Shown here piece by piece: positions 31,537-38,763 of a stretch of DNA of 38,763 nt. The stretch is from Chloroflexota bacterium (GTDB lineage Bacteria; Chloroflexota; Dehalococcoidia; Dehalococcoidales; UBA2162): positions 1 to 38,763 of the forward strand of contig JACPPR010000049.1 of NCBI GenBank assembly GCA_016190895.1. Direction: 5' to 3'. Position 1 is the first letter of the stretch, and each line of letters begins with the position of its first letter. The position numbers and the translations under genes were made by a program. The notes under the pieces are model-generated. The model ran no database searches. It was not told the DNA's origin and saw only the letters and a list, made by a program, of their open reading frames with translations.

Positions 31537-32784
31537 TTACCTTATCACCTTCGCCCGGACGAAGTCCTGCAAGACTTCGGGGACGCGGATAGAGCCATCG
31601 GCCTGCTGGTAGTTCTCCATCACGGCAATCATCACCCGGGGCAGAGCCAGCCCTGAGCCATTAAGGGTATGGACGAACTGGGGCTTGGCATCGGGGGCGG
31701 GGCGGTAGCGGATATTAGCCCGCCGGCCCTGGAAATCCTCGCAATTGGAACAGGAACTGACCTCAAGCCACTCTCCGCAGCCAGCCGCCCAGACCTCGAT
31801 GTCGTAAGTCTTGGCCGATTGAAAACCGATATCGCCGGTGCAGAGCGAGACTACCCGGTAAGGCAAGTCCAGATGGCGGCAGACATCTTCAGCGTTCAAC
31901 TGCAGCTTCTCAAGCTCTTCATACGAGCTTTCCGCCGTGGTGAGTTTATACATCTCCACCTTATCGAACTGGTGTCCCCGCTTCAGCCCGCGGGTATCCT
32001 TGCCGGCCGACATCTTTTCCCGGCGGAAACAGGCGGTGTAAGCGACGTAATTGATAGGTAAATAGCCCCCCGGAATGATTTCATCGCGGTGGAGATTGGT
32101 TATCGGCACTTCGGCGGTAGGTACGAACCAGAAGTCTTCCTCGGCATCGTGGTAAAGATTATCGGCGAACTTGGGCAGGTTGCCCGAACCTATCATGGTC
32201 TCCTTCTTCACCATGTAAGGCGGGTAGACTTCCGTGTAGCCGTGCTCCTTGGTGTGGATGTCCAGCATAAAAGCGATGAGGGCACGCTGCAAACGGGCGC
32301 CCAGCCCTTTGAGGACATAAAAACGGCTGCCCGAGATTTTTACCCCCCTATCGAAATCGATGATGCCCAGCGTTTCGCCAAGCTCCCAGTGAGGCTTGGG
32401 CTGAAAACCTAACGGTTTTGGCTCCCCCCAGGAGCGGAGACGGACGTTACCGCTTTCGTCTTTGCCGACGGGGACGGAGGAGTGGGGGATGTTGGGCACC
32501 TGGAGCAGCAGTTCCCCGAGCTGCAGGTCAATATTCCTGACCTCGTCCTCGAGGCTCTTAATCATGGTACGCAGGTCGCGCCCTTCCTCGGCGGATACCT
32601 TATCCGTCTTTCTTTCCTTGGCGGCCTCTTTCCGGCTGTGCCTGAGGTCTTCAAGCTCGATTATCTTCTGGCGGCGCTCGCCATCGAGTTGTAGAATTGC
32701 GTCGAGCGGCGCTTCCGTATTGCGGTTGGACATCGCCTGCCGCACTACGTCTATGTTTTCACGGATAAATTTCAGGTCTAACAT
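31537..32784 (-). CDS. serS: Seryl-tRNA synthetase
   Basis: The class II synthetase charges tRNA-Ser with serine. The 415-residue protein has the N-terminal two-helix coiled coil (about 30-100, RHSRKEAAKERKTDKV; SLEDEVRNIDLQLGELL) that reads the long variable arm, then motif 1/2 (YTACFRREKMSAGKDTRGLKRGHQFDKVEMYKL) and motif 3 (NGSGLALPRVMIAVMENYQ). Length is typical. AAGGAG six bases before ATG sets the start. It is adjacent to the tRNA-Ser(UGA) gene on the same strand. The 300 bases upstream hold repeats, no T-box was seen. Confidence 0.97.
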   Translation of the reverse strand: MLDLKFIRENIDVVRQAMSNRNTEAPLDAILQLDGERRQKIIELEDLRHSRKEAAKERKTDKVSAEEGRDLRTMIKSLEDEVRNIDLQLGELLLQVPNIPHSSVPVGKDESGNVRLRSWGEPKPLGFQPKPHWELGETLGIIDFDRGVKISGSRFYVLKGLGARLQRALIAFMLDIHTKEHGYTEVYPPYMVKKETMIGSGNLPKFADNLYHDAEEDFWFVPTAEVPITNLHRDEIIPGGYLPINYVAYTACFRREKMSAGKDTRGLKRGHQFDKVEMYKLTTAESSYEELEKLQLNAEDVCRHLDLPYRVVSLCTGDIGFQSAKTYDIEVWAAGCGEWLEVSSCSNCEDFQGRRANIRYRPAPDAKPQFVHTLNGSGLALPRVMIAVMENYQQADGSIRVPEVLQDFVRAKVIR

Positions 32785-33089
32785 AGTTTTCTCCTTAACT
32801 ACCGCCTGTCATTACGAGGCGTCCTTCTGTATCTCGCACCGGAAGGACGTGGCAATCCAAATAAATTCTAACTCCCGTCACGTAACCATCGCTGGCGTTT
32901 CAGACTCCTCCCTCCGTATGTCATTGCGAGACCATTCTGCCCGCAGGCGGAAGGCGAAGCAACCCGTGTGGCGGTGAGGGAAACCCCATCACCTCCCAGA
33001 TTGTCACGGCCCGATAAATCGGGGCTCGCAATGACACAAGGTACGCTTCTTTATGGAGAGGGGCGCCCCCTCTTAGATTTCAACAAGTG
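32785..33089. repeat. Repeat-filled gap with TGTCATTGCGAG-type ends
   Basis: There is no gene. Units such as TGTCATTGCGAGA (32918-) and CTCGCAATGACA (33027-) face each other around about 100 bases, the form of a short inverted-repeat element. The same ends occur at 35150-35240 and 35393. CCCGATAAATCGGG lies inside. Confidence 0.55.
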
Positions 33090-33353
33090 TTACTTAGGTA
33101 TGTTTTCTTCGTAGCCCAGTATGTTGCCTGAATCTGGGTCTATCTGGTAACGGAAGTTGCGAATTTCCTTCGTAATTATTCCTTTCTTTCGTACGAGAGT
33201 ACCTTCCACATCCCAAAATTCCTGTTCTCCGGCGGCAGAATACCAGCACTTGCGGAAAGCAACACTTTTTAGCCTTTCCCCAAATTTAGTCTCTAGCGCC
33301 CGTCTTACTGCCATCTCAGCCGCAGGACTATCTGCTACTCTCTTTTCAGCCAC
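33090..33353 (-). CDS. Hypothetical protein, 87 residues
   Basis: A short protein starts at GTG 33353 after AGGGAGGA. It has a helical N-terminus (SPAAEMAVRRALETKFGERLKSVAFRKCW) and a beta-rich part ending FRYQIDPDSGNILGYEENIP, similar in style to PepSY-like repeats and to small secretory-precursor cytoplasmic proteins. No signal peptide. It follows lysS by 36 bases, so they are co-transcribed. Function unknown. Confidence 0.65.
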   Translation of the reverse strand: MAEKRVADSPAAEMAVRRALETKFGERLKSVAFRKCWYSAAGEQEFWDVEGTLVRKKGIITKEIRNFRYQIDPDSGNILGYEENIPK

Positions 33354-33389
33354 TCTTTCCTCCCTGAATGCCTTTCCGCTTCATTACAC

Positions 33390-34892
33390 CTACCCCTTCT
33401 CCCTCAACTGCGGGAAGAGGATTACCTCTCGGATGGATTGCTGGTTGGTGAGCAGCATGACGAGGCGGTCGATGCCGATACCGAGGCCGCCGGTAGGCGG
33501 CATGCCGTACTCCAGCGCCGTCAGGAAGTCTTCATCGATAGTCCATCTTTCTTTGTCGTCTCCGACCCTCTCCTTCATCTGCTCTTCGAAGCGCTGCATC
33601 TGCAGGATAGGGTCGTTAAGCTCGGTATAGGCGTTGCCAAGCTCCATACCGCCTGCATAGGGTTGAAAGCGCTCCGTCACCCTCTCTTCACCGGGCTTAT
33701 TTTTAGCCAGCGGGGACAGGGAGACGGGGTAATCGTAAATAAAGGTGGGCTGGATGAGCTTGGGTTTAACCGTGGTCTTTAACAACTCGTCGACCAGCTT
33801 GGCCCAGTTCTTTTGCGGGTCGGCCTCCAGGTTCAGCGAGCGCATCTTTTCCCGCAGACCAGCAGCGGTCGGGTATTTCACGAAATCGATACCGCTATGC
33901 TCCAGAATCGCATCTCTAAGCTTGAGACGGGGCCAGGGCGGTTTGAGATTGAGCCCGTTCTCCCCGAACTGGACCTCGACAGTGCCAAGCACCTGCTGAG
34001 CCACCGCAGCCACCATTTCTTCGACCATCTTCATAACATCATTGTAATCGGCATAGGCTTCATAACTTTCCAGCATGGTAAACTCGGGGTTGTGCTCGAT
34101 ATCGATGCCCTCGTTGCGGAAAGTGCGTCCTATCTCGTAGACCTTATCGAAGCCGCCGACAATCAGCCGCTTGAGATGAAGCTCGGTGGCAATGCGGAGG
34201 TAAAACTCCTGGTCGAGAGCATGATGGTGGGTAGTGAAAGGACGCGCCAGAGCGCCGCCGGCCTCGGGCTGTAGAATCGGCGTTTCCACCTCGATAAACC
34301 CTCGCTCATTAAGGAACTGGCGCACAGCGGCAATCACCTGACTGCGCACCCTAAAGGTCTGCTTCACATCAGGGTTGCTGATAAGGTCGAGGTAACGCTG
34401 GCGGTAGCGTATTTCGACATCACTCAGCCCGTGCCACTTTTCCGGCAAAGGCTGGAGCGACTTCGAAAGCAGGGTAAAATCAGCCACGGCGACGGTCGGC
34501 TCGCCGGTTTTTGTGCGGAAAAGCCGCCCGGTCACGCCTGCGATATCGCCGATATCGATTTCGGCAAGCAGCGCCATTTGGGCCGCACTGAGCAAATCGC
34601 CCAGCAGAAGCTGGATTTTGCCAGAGCCATCGCGCAAGTCCATAAAGGTGATTTTGCCCATTTTGCGCCGGGCGGTAATCCTCCCGGCCACGGTGACCAA
34701 GGGGTTGCCATCGGTGACGTTTCGTACCGAAGCCTCTCCTGCAGCTTCTTCATGCTTTTTCAGCAAGGAGATGGCGTCCTCGGTGGTATGGCTGCGCTGA
34801 AAGCGATTGGGATAGGGTACGACTCCGGCAGCCCGGAGCTTTTCCAGCTTCTCCAGCCGTTGCTGAACTATGCGGTCGAATCGGGATGTCAT
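33390..34892 (-). CDS. lysS: Lysyl-tRNA synthetase (class II)
   Basis: This protein of 500 residues has an OB-fold anticodon-binding domain (about 55-160, VTVAGRITARRKMGKITFMDLRDGSGKIQ) and the class II core: motif 1 near FLNERGFIEVETPILQPEAGGALARPF, motif 2 in YEIGRTFRNEGIDIEHNPEFTMLE, motif 3 in GGLGIGIDRLVMLLT. It charges tRNA-Lys. ATG 34892 follows directly on the TAG of the 79-residue membrane-protein gene, indicating translational coupling, with the ribosome site AGAGGAAC inside that gene's last codons. Confidence 0.97.
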   Translation of the reverse strand: MTSRFDRIVQQRLEKLEKLRAAGVVPYPNRFQRSHTTEDAISLLKKHEEAAGEASVRNVTDGNPLVTVAGRITARRKMGKITFMDLRDGSGKIQLLLGDLLSAAQMALLAEIDIGDIAGVTGRLFRTKTGEPTVAVADFTLLSKSLQPLPEKWHGLSDVEIRYRQRYLDLISNPDVKQTFRVRSQVIAAVRQFLNERGFIEVETPILQPEAGGALARPFTTHHHALDQEFYLRIATELHLKRLIVGGFDKVYEIGRTFRNEGIDIEHNPEFTMLESYEAYADYNDVMKMVEEMVAAVAQQVLGTVEVQFGENGLNLKPPWPRLKLRDAILEHSGIDFVKYPTAAGLREKMRSLNLEADPQKNWAKLVDELLKTTVKPKLIQPTFIYDYPVSLSPLAKNKPGEERVTERFQPYAGGMELGNAYTELNDPILQMQRFEEQMKERVGDDKERWTIDEDFLTALEYGMPPTGGLGIGIDRLVMLLTNQQSIREVILFPQLREKG

Positions 34893-35132
34893 CTAATCCT
34901 GTTCCTCTAATTTTGCCTCAGCTTCTTTCTTCAGCCGTCTTCTCTCGTAGATTTCAAAAGCGATGCCGAAAGCCAGGCCGAGACCGCCGACGATAGCCAC
35001 GCCGCGGAACTGCCAGGTGCTGGCGTACTGAGGCAGGTAATCACTGACGACGCGGTGCAGGGCCAGGCTGGCGGCGATAAACCCTAGTCCGAAACCAATC
35101 AGTCCGCCGTTCATTAAAGCAGCCGTTCTCAT
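34893..35132 (-). CDS. Small membrane protein upstream of lysS
   Basis: The 79-residue product has two hydrophobic segments (MNGGLIGFGLGFIAASLAL, and FRGVAIVGGLGLAFGIAFEIY) and a charged C-terminal helix (ERRRLKKEAEAKLEEQ). I know no function. Its stop abuts the lysS start, which suggests a conserved pair. The upstream DNA is repeat-filled. Confidence 0.7.
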   Translation of the reverse strand: MRTAALMNGGLIGFGLGFIAASLALHRVVSDYLPQYASTWQFRGVAIVGGLGLAFGIAFEIYERRRLKKEAEAKLEEQD

Positions 35133-35418
35133 CTCAACTCCTCAAACAATCATTGTCATATCGGGCTTGACCCGACTATCCAGGCTACATCGCTTACATC
35201 ATCTTCTGGATTCCCGCCTACGCGAGAATGACACAAGGGGTACTTGTCACGCTATTTTTGTGTAATCTCTATGGTAGGCTACTTCCGCGGAGTAGTCAAG
35301 AGTAGTGCGACGGATGGAGCCGGGGGTGGGGATGTCCTCCCCACCACACGGATTGCTTCGCCTTCCGCTGCGGCGGAATGGTCTCGCAATGACAACGAGG
35401 ATTTTAGGTCTCTAAGCC
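35133..35418. repeat. Repeat-filled gap between recO and membrane gene
   Basis: There is no gene. Two inverted units occur: GTCATATCGGGCTTGACCCGA ... CGAGAATGACAC (35154-35235) and a GGGGGTGGGGATGTCCTCCCCACC hairpin (about 35321-35345) ending in TCTCGCAATGACA. The ends TGTCAT/ATGACA connect it to the 32785-33089 repeat. Confidence 0.55.
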
Positions 35419-36177
35419 TCACCTCTTCAGGCTATCCAGCCAGGCGGCGGATTTGACTTCCCGCTCCAGCAGGTATCTCAGGTAGCTCCTCATCACCCGC
35501 TCCAACTCACTGGAGAGTTCAGGGGGGACTCTGAGGCGGCTGACGGTATCATAATCATCGGCCTGCAATAATCTGAGTACTTTCTGGGCGTTGACTGTGA
35601 GGGGGGTTGTGGTCGAAGAATGAGTCTGGCTGCAATCGGGGCAGAGCATGCCGCCAGCGCCGGCGGAAAAAGAGTTGATAACAGGCTGTAACGGCGTCTT
35701 GCAGGAAAGGCACTGCTGAAGCTGGGGGCGGTAGCCGCTAGTTTCGAGGAGATGCATTTCGAAATAGCGCAGCAACAACTCCCTACCGCTTGTCTGGCAG
35801 AGGTGTTCCAGCGTCCCAAGCAACAGTTGAAACAGGGGACGGTTTTCGAGATGGTCGGGGGTAAACTGGTTAACCAACTCGATGACATAGAGGGCGTAAG
35901 AGGTAAGCTCCAGGTCGGTCTTCAGGGGCAGGAAGCTGGTGATTGTCTGGCTGCCAGTGATGGTATCGAGGTTCTTGCCGCGGGCAAAAGAGACCTGGCT
36001 ATGGGTGAGCAGTTCCAGGTGGCCGGCGAGTTTGCTTTTGGTCTTCCTGAGGCTCTTGGCAAAGCCCTGGATTTTACCCAGGTGGGGGGTATAGAGGGTG
36101 AGGATGCTATCCGCCTCCCCCAGCTTGGTCTTCTTGATGATGATGGCTTCGGTCTGATAATTGCGCGGGCTGGTCAT
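35419..36177 (-). CDS. recO: DNA repair protein RecO
   Basis: This 252-residue recombination mediator loads RecA with RecR and anneals strands. It has an OB-fold N-terminus (YQTEAIIIKKTKLGEADSILTLYTPHLGKIQGFAKSLRKTKSKL) and a C-terminal zinc-binding helical domain with C156-LS-C159 and C179-PD-C182. It follows the methyltransferase gene with a one-base gap (TGAAATG). recR lies two genes further upstream, so two RecFOR-pathway members share this region. Confidence 0.93.
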   Translation of the reverse strand: MTSPRNYQTEAIIIKKTKLGEADSILTLYTPHLGKIQGFAKSLRKTKSKLAGHLELLTHSQVSFARGKNLDTITGSQTITSFLPLKTDLELTSYALYVIELVNQFTPDHLENRPLFQLLLGTLEHLCQTSGRELLLRYFEMHLLETSGYRPQLQQCLSCKTPLQPVINSFSAGAGGMLCPDCSQTHSSTTTPLTVNAQKVLRLLQADDYDTVSRLRVPPELSSELERVMRSYLRYLLEREVKSAAWLDSLKR

Positions 36178-36178
36178 T

Positions 36179-36766
36179 TCATTCCTTTACAAACGTAACT
36201 GCGTAATGATAGGCGCCGACCTCGGTAACCTCTTTCTGCCGGTATCGATATGGAGCAATTATCGCCGTCACCTGCTCCGGTGACAGTTTGACCGGGAACG
36301 GCGGCCCGGGTATGTTCTCCAGTTTCTTGAACTCAACCACTGCCAGAGTCGCCCCCGGCTTTAGCACCCGGCTGATTTCCTTCAGGACGCCTTCGACTTC
36401 GTTATTCTCGACGAAACCGTGCAGGGCATTCGCCATCAGGCAGATATCTATACTTTCGCTGGCTAAAGGCGTCTTGGCGGTGATATCGGTGACGATTGCC
36501 GTCAGATTCTGGATTCCACGTTCATCAATCTCCCTTTTCAGGGCGTCGATCGATGGCTTATCTACGTCAACAGCATATACTCTACCCTCACTGCCGACTA
36601 TTTCCGAAGCGGCTACGGATAGATAGCCGCTGCCGCTGCCCGCATCCAGAAAGGTATCGCCCTTCTTCAGGCCGATTACCTTGAGGACCCTCTGCGCATC
36701 GAGCAGGTCCTGTGTGGACTTTCCAGCATGATGAAACCTTGGCGCGGGATTATTAGTCAACCTCAC
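36179..36766 (-). CDS. SAM-dependent methyltransferase (class I)
   Basis: This 195-residue Rossmann methyltransferase has motif I DAGSGSGYLSVAA (residues about 41-53), the acidic end of strand 2 in VYAVDVDKPS, DICLMANALHGF for motif IV and VLKPGATLAVVEFKK. It resembles UbiE/ArsM-like enzymes, with no basis to choose a substrate. A GNAT gene lies upstream beyond a dispersed repeat. Coupling with recO (one base between stop and start) points to one transcript. Confidence 0.85.
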   Translation of the reverse strand: MRLTNNPAPRFHHAGKSTQDLLDAQRVLKVIGLKKGDTFLDAGSGSGYLSVAASEIVGSEGRVYAVDVDKPSIDALKREIDERGIQNLTAIVTDITAKTPLASESIDICLMANALHGFVENNEVEGVLKEISRVLKPGATLAVVEFKKLENIPGPPFPVKLSPEQVTAIIAPYRYRQKEVTEVGAYHYAVTFVKE

Positions 36767-36825
36767 CCCCTGCCCAAAGCCCAGATATCAATTTCCCGAT
36801 TATTGGTCATCTACAGGTTCACTCC

Positions 36826-36903
36826 ATACCGACGAAAGTCGGTATCCAGAGTCGAAACCAACAGCCGAAACTGGTTTTCTGGATTCCGTGTCAAGCACGG
36901 AAT
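36826..36903. repeat. Paired-hairpin dispersed repeat, copy 3
   Basis: ATACCGAC-GAAA-GTCGGTAT (36826-36845) and ATTCCGTG-TCAAG-CACGGAAT (36883-36903), the same order as copy 2 at 23016, separated by 37 bases of unrelated spacer. The spacer differs between copies while the stems are conserved. Confidence 0.7.
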
Positions 36904-36916
36904 GGAAATCAGCCCG

Positions 36917-37711
36917 CTACAGCTTCTTCAATCGCTTGGCGATGGCGCCTTTTATCTTTTCATAAGAGGGAGGGGGGATGGTGGACATCCGCCGGCCATC
37001 GATAAACAGAGCGTCAGGTATTCCCCACTCCAGGAAATTATCTCTCTCAAAGATATCGACTGCCTGGAAAACCACCTTATCGCCAAGCTCGGCGGCTGCC
37101 CTTTTTGCCCTCTCGAAGGCAGCGTTGTGAGCCGGGCATCCACCCGTCAAAAAGGCCGTCACCGTTACCTTGCCGGGTATTTTCTCCGGTTTCTTCTTTT
37201 GCCGCACCCATTTGGGAGGGATAGCCAGACCATTGAAGGGTTTCCAGAGTAGAACCATCCCCAGCAATCCCTGAATATCGACCGGAGCGTAGCCCTGCTC
37301 TTTGAACCAGGAGGCTTTTATCCAGAACGGCAACGTCATTCCCCGGGCTACCATACCCTTGGCGCCCAGGGCTTTGGCATCGTCCTCGGCAGCCTTGAGC
37401 AGGGCTGTGCCCATTCCTCGCCCCTGGAAGTTCCCTCTGCCCTGCTTGAAACCGTGCACCCAGATGCAGCTAATGAAATAGAAGCCTTCACCCGAGGCAA
37501 AGGAGTACTCGATGGGGAGATATTGAATCATTCCTCCCACCTCACCGTTATCATCCAACGCCAACTTCACCCGGAGACCCTTATCTTTCATCTTGTGGTA
37601 CCAGTTAGCCTTGAGGTCGGCGCCTTCTTTCATATCCTCGGACCAGTCTTCCAGGCAAACAAAATACGTTTTTTCGTGCTCTTCAGGAAGGTCTATTATT
37701 TTCATTGTCAC
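36917..37711 (-). CDS. GNAT acetyltransferase with C-terminal YoaP-like domain
   Basis: An acetyltransferase of 264 residues. Residues about 1-155 form a GNAT domain (GFYFISCIWVHGFKQGRGNFQGRGMGTALLKAAEDDA, with the acetyl-CoA loop QGRGMG at 96-101). After a basic linker, residues 180-264 look like a thioredoxin-type domain with CPAH (Cys192) in place of CxxC, followed by VVFQAVDIFERDNFLEWGIPDALFIDGRRM, as in YoaP-type proteins. Substrate unknown. The start is GTG 37711 or ATG 37705, with GAGGTG ahead; 25 bases separate it from recR. Confidence 0.8.
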   Translation of the reverse strand: MTMKIIDLPEEHEKTYFVCLEDWSEDMKEGADLKANWYHKMKDKGLRVKLALDDNGEVGGMIQYLPIEYSFASGEGFYFISCIWVHGFKQGRGNFQGRGMGTALLKAAEDDAKALGAKGMVARGMTLPFWIKASWFKEQGYAPVDIQGLLGMVLLWKPFNGLAIPPKWVRQKKKPEKIPGKVTVTAFLTGGCPAHNAAFERAKRAAAELGDKVVFQAVDIFERDNFLEWGIPDALFIDGRRMSTIPPPSYEKIKGAIAKRLKKL

Positions 37712-37736
37712 CTCACCCCCTCAAACTCTCCTGCCG

Positions 37737-38366
37737 CTAGAACTCCTGCCGGCCTTCGAAGGCGCGGGTCAGGGTAACGTCATCGGCGTATTCCAGTTCG
37801 GTACCGAAGGGCAGACCCCTAGCCAGGCGGGTGAGCTTGATGCCCATCGGCGCAATCAGGCGCTGGAGGTAGAGAGCCGTCTGCTCGCCTTCCAGGTTGG
37901 TGTTGGTCGCCAGGATAACCTCATTAATCTGATTACCCTGCAGCCGCTCCATCAGTTCCCTGATTCTGATATCATCGCTGCCGACTCCTTCGGTAGGGGA
38001 GATAGCACCGTGGAGCACATGGTAAAGCCCCCTGTAGATGCGGGTATGCTCCAGAGCCAGGATGTCCTGGGGCTGCTCGACGATGCAAATCTGGTTCCGG
38101 TTGCGCTCCGTGCTGCGGCAAATATGGCACGGGTCGGAGTCGGTGACATTGAAGCAGCCGGAGCACAGGGTAATCTGCTGCTTTACCGACAATATCGCTT
38201 CCGACAATAGTTTGGCCTGGTCTTCCTGAGCGCGCAGCAAGTAATAGGCGATGCGCTGGGCGCTCTTCGGGCCGATGCCGGGCAGCTTGCTGAACTCATG
38301 GATGAGCTTATTGATTGGCTCGGCGGTCTGCGGCAGCGACTGGTTTAGTACTATTTTTGCTTTCAA
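37737..38366 (-). CDS. recR: Recombination protein RecR
   Basis: This 209-residue protein of the RecFOR pathway has the helix-hairpin-helix ([18 protein letters not shown], about 27-44), a four-cysteine zinc motif (C68, C71, C80, C83 in [16 protein letters not shown]) and a Toprim domain ([46 protein letters not shown]). Length is normal. It lies downstream of ybaB, the common arrangement, separated here by a 250-base repeat block. Confidence 0.97.
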   Translation of the reverse strand: MKAKIVLNQSLPQTAEPINKLIHEFSKLPGIGPKSAQRIAYYLLRAQEDQAKLLSEAILSVKQQITLCSGCFNVTDSDPCHICRSTERNRNQICIVEQPQDILALEHTRIYRGLYHVLHGAISPTEGVGSDDIRIRELMERLQGNQINEVILATNTNLEGEQTALYLQRLIAPMGIKLTRLARGLPFGTELEYADDVTLTRAFEGRQEF

Positions 38367-38615
38367 CCTCTCCCCCTGACCCCCTCTCCGCTAGCGGAGA
38401 GGGGGAAGATGATTCTCTTGAGAGGGCTAACGCCCTCTTAAACTCTCCCACTTTATCGGGGCGAAGCCCCTCTTAAATACCCTAGGGGTAAATCCCTCTG
38501 TTTCTCCCTTTTCCAAAGGGAGAAGTTCCCCCGATTTTCTCGACAGATGGTCGATTATGTCTTCCCCCTTTTCGTAAAGGGGGATTAAGGGGGATTTCCA
38601 AAGAGTCTAAAACGG
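38367..38615. repeat. REP-like block between ybaB and recR
   Basis: A 26-base perfect palindrome (38380-38405, CCCCCTCTCCG + CTAG + CGGAGAGGGGG) is followed by GAGGGCTAACGCCCTC (38423-38438), GGGGCGAAGCCCC (38458-38470) and a CCCTTTTCGTAAAGGG hairpin near 38566-38582. The first part is the non-coding relative of the repeat inside the 17011-17090 stretch. No promoter for recR was evident. Confidence 0.65.
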
Positions 38616-38763
38616 TTAGGTTAGTCCCGGTATCTTTAGCCCGCCGGTGACGCCTTTGAGCTGCTGGGCGGCCATTTTTTCAGCCTTCTCTCTGGCTTCG
38701 CCGATGGCTTTCATAATCAGCTTCTCAAGGTCGCCCACCTTATGGGGGTCCGCCGCCTCGGGA
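38616..38763 (-). CDS. ybaB: YbaB/EbfC nucleoid protein, C-terminal part
   Basis: The partial frame enters from the right edge and ends at TAA 38616. It reads GDLEKLIMKAIGEAREKAEKMAAQQLKGVTGGLKIPGL, the conserved C-terminal helix and GGLxxPGL tail of YbaB/EbfC proteins, small DNA-binding dimers. It lies upstream of recR on the same strand, the usual ybaB-recR order. The N-terminal half and any dnaX gene lie outside the window. Confidence 0.85.
   Translation of the reverse strand, partial: PEAADPHKVGDLEKLIMKAIGEAREKAEKMAAQQLKGVTGGLKIPGLT

Noticed and set aside
32785-33089. T-box or other riboswitch in front of serS
   Set aside because: The gap consists of inverted TGTCATTGCGAG-type repeats. 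I see no T-box motif, specifier loop or antiterminator.

Overview
The window reads as a chromosome segment of an uncultured Chloroflexota bacterium, probably of the Dehalococcoidia type. This is an inference from gene content (BNR-repeat surface proteins with one C-terminal membrane anchor, a class II LysRS, a ybaB-recR pair, a CCA-encoding tRNA gene) and from many dispersed hairpin repeats. No rRNA or other phylogenetic marker was available to test it.

Layout. 149-1207 is ruvB. 1852-15019 is a cell-surface region: two paralogous BNR-repeat proteins (the second broken by an in-frame TAG) enclose an AlgX-like lipoprotein, an MBOAT acyltransferase, a truncated AlgJ/AlgX-like fragment, a Tat-signal histone-deacetylase-like amidohydrolase and a membrane protein fused to a spermidine-synthase-like domain. 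15150-19100 is a tightly packed plus-strand run: endonuclease V, prfB (with the +1 programmed frameshift), a gluzincin-type lipoprotein and radC. It is followed by a peptide-binding lipoprotein. 21049-22976 is a minus-strand trio: LinA/Aminoglyc_resit-type nucleotidyltransferase, a frameshifted histidine phosphatase and an S51 peptidase.

23108-31237 is an integrated element of about 8 kb at a tRNA-Ser(UGA) gene. It has a tyrosine integrase, a Rep_trans-type replication initiator with strong hairpins upstream, an excisionase remnant, a RadC-like JAB protein, a HEPN-motif protein and a three-gene minus-strand cassette built around an SppA/SDH-type serine peptidase. A 22-bp direct repeat lies about 110 bp on each side of the inferred crossover in the anticodon region, as expected for integrase arm sites. 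The tRNA gene now present appears to be a hybrid whose 3' half came from the element.

31537-38763 is minus-strand housekeeping: (reading 3' to 5') ybaB (partial), recR, GNAT/YoaP-like acetyltransferase, SAM methyltransferase, recO, a small membrane protein, lysS, an 87-aa protein and serS, which sits next to the tRNA-Ser gene.

Throughout, intergenic DNA is packed with short palindromes. Several have entered coding sequence in frame, at the ends or in loops of proteins. The candidates most likely to be undescribed are the protease-centred cassette with the HEPN gene on the integrated element, and the surface module with a substituted AlgX-like active site.
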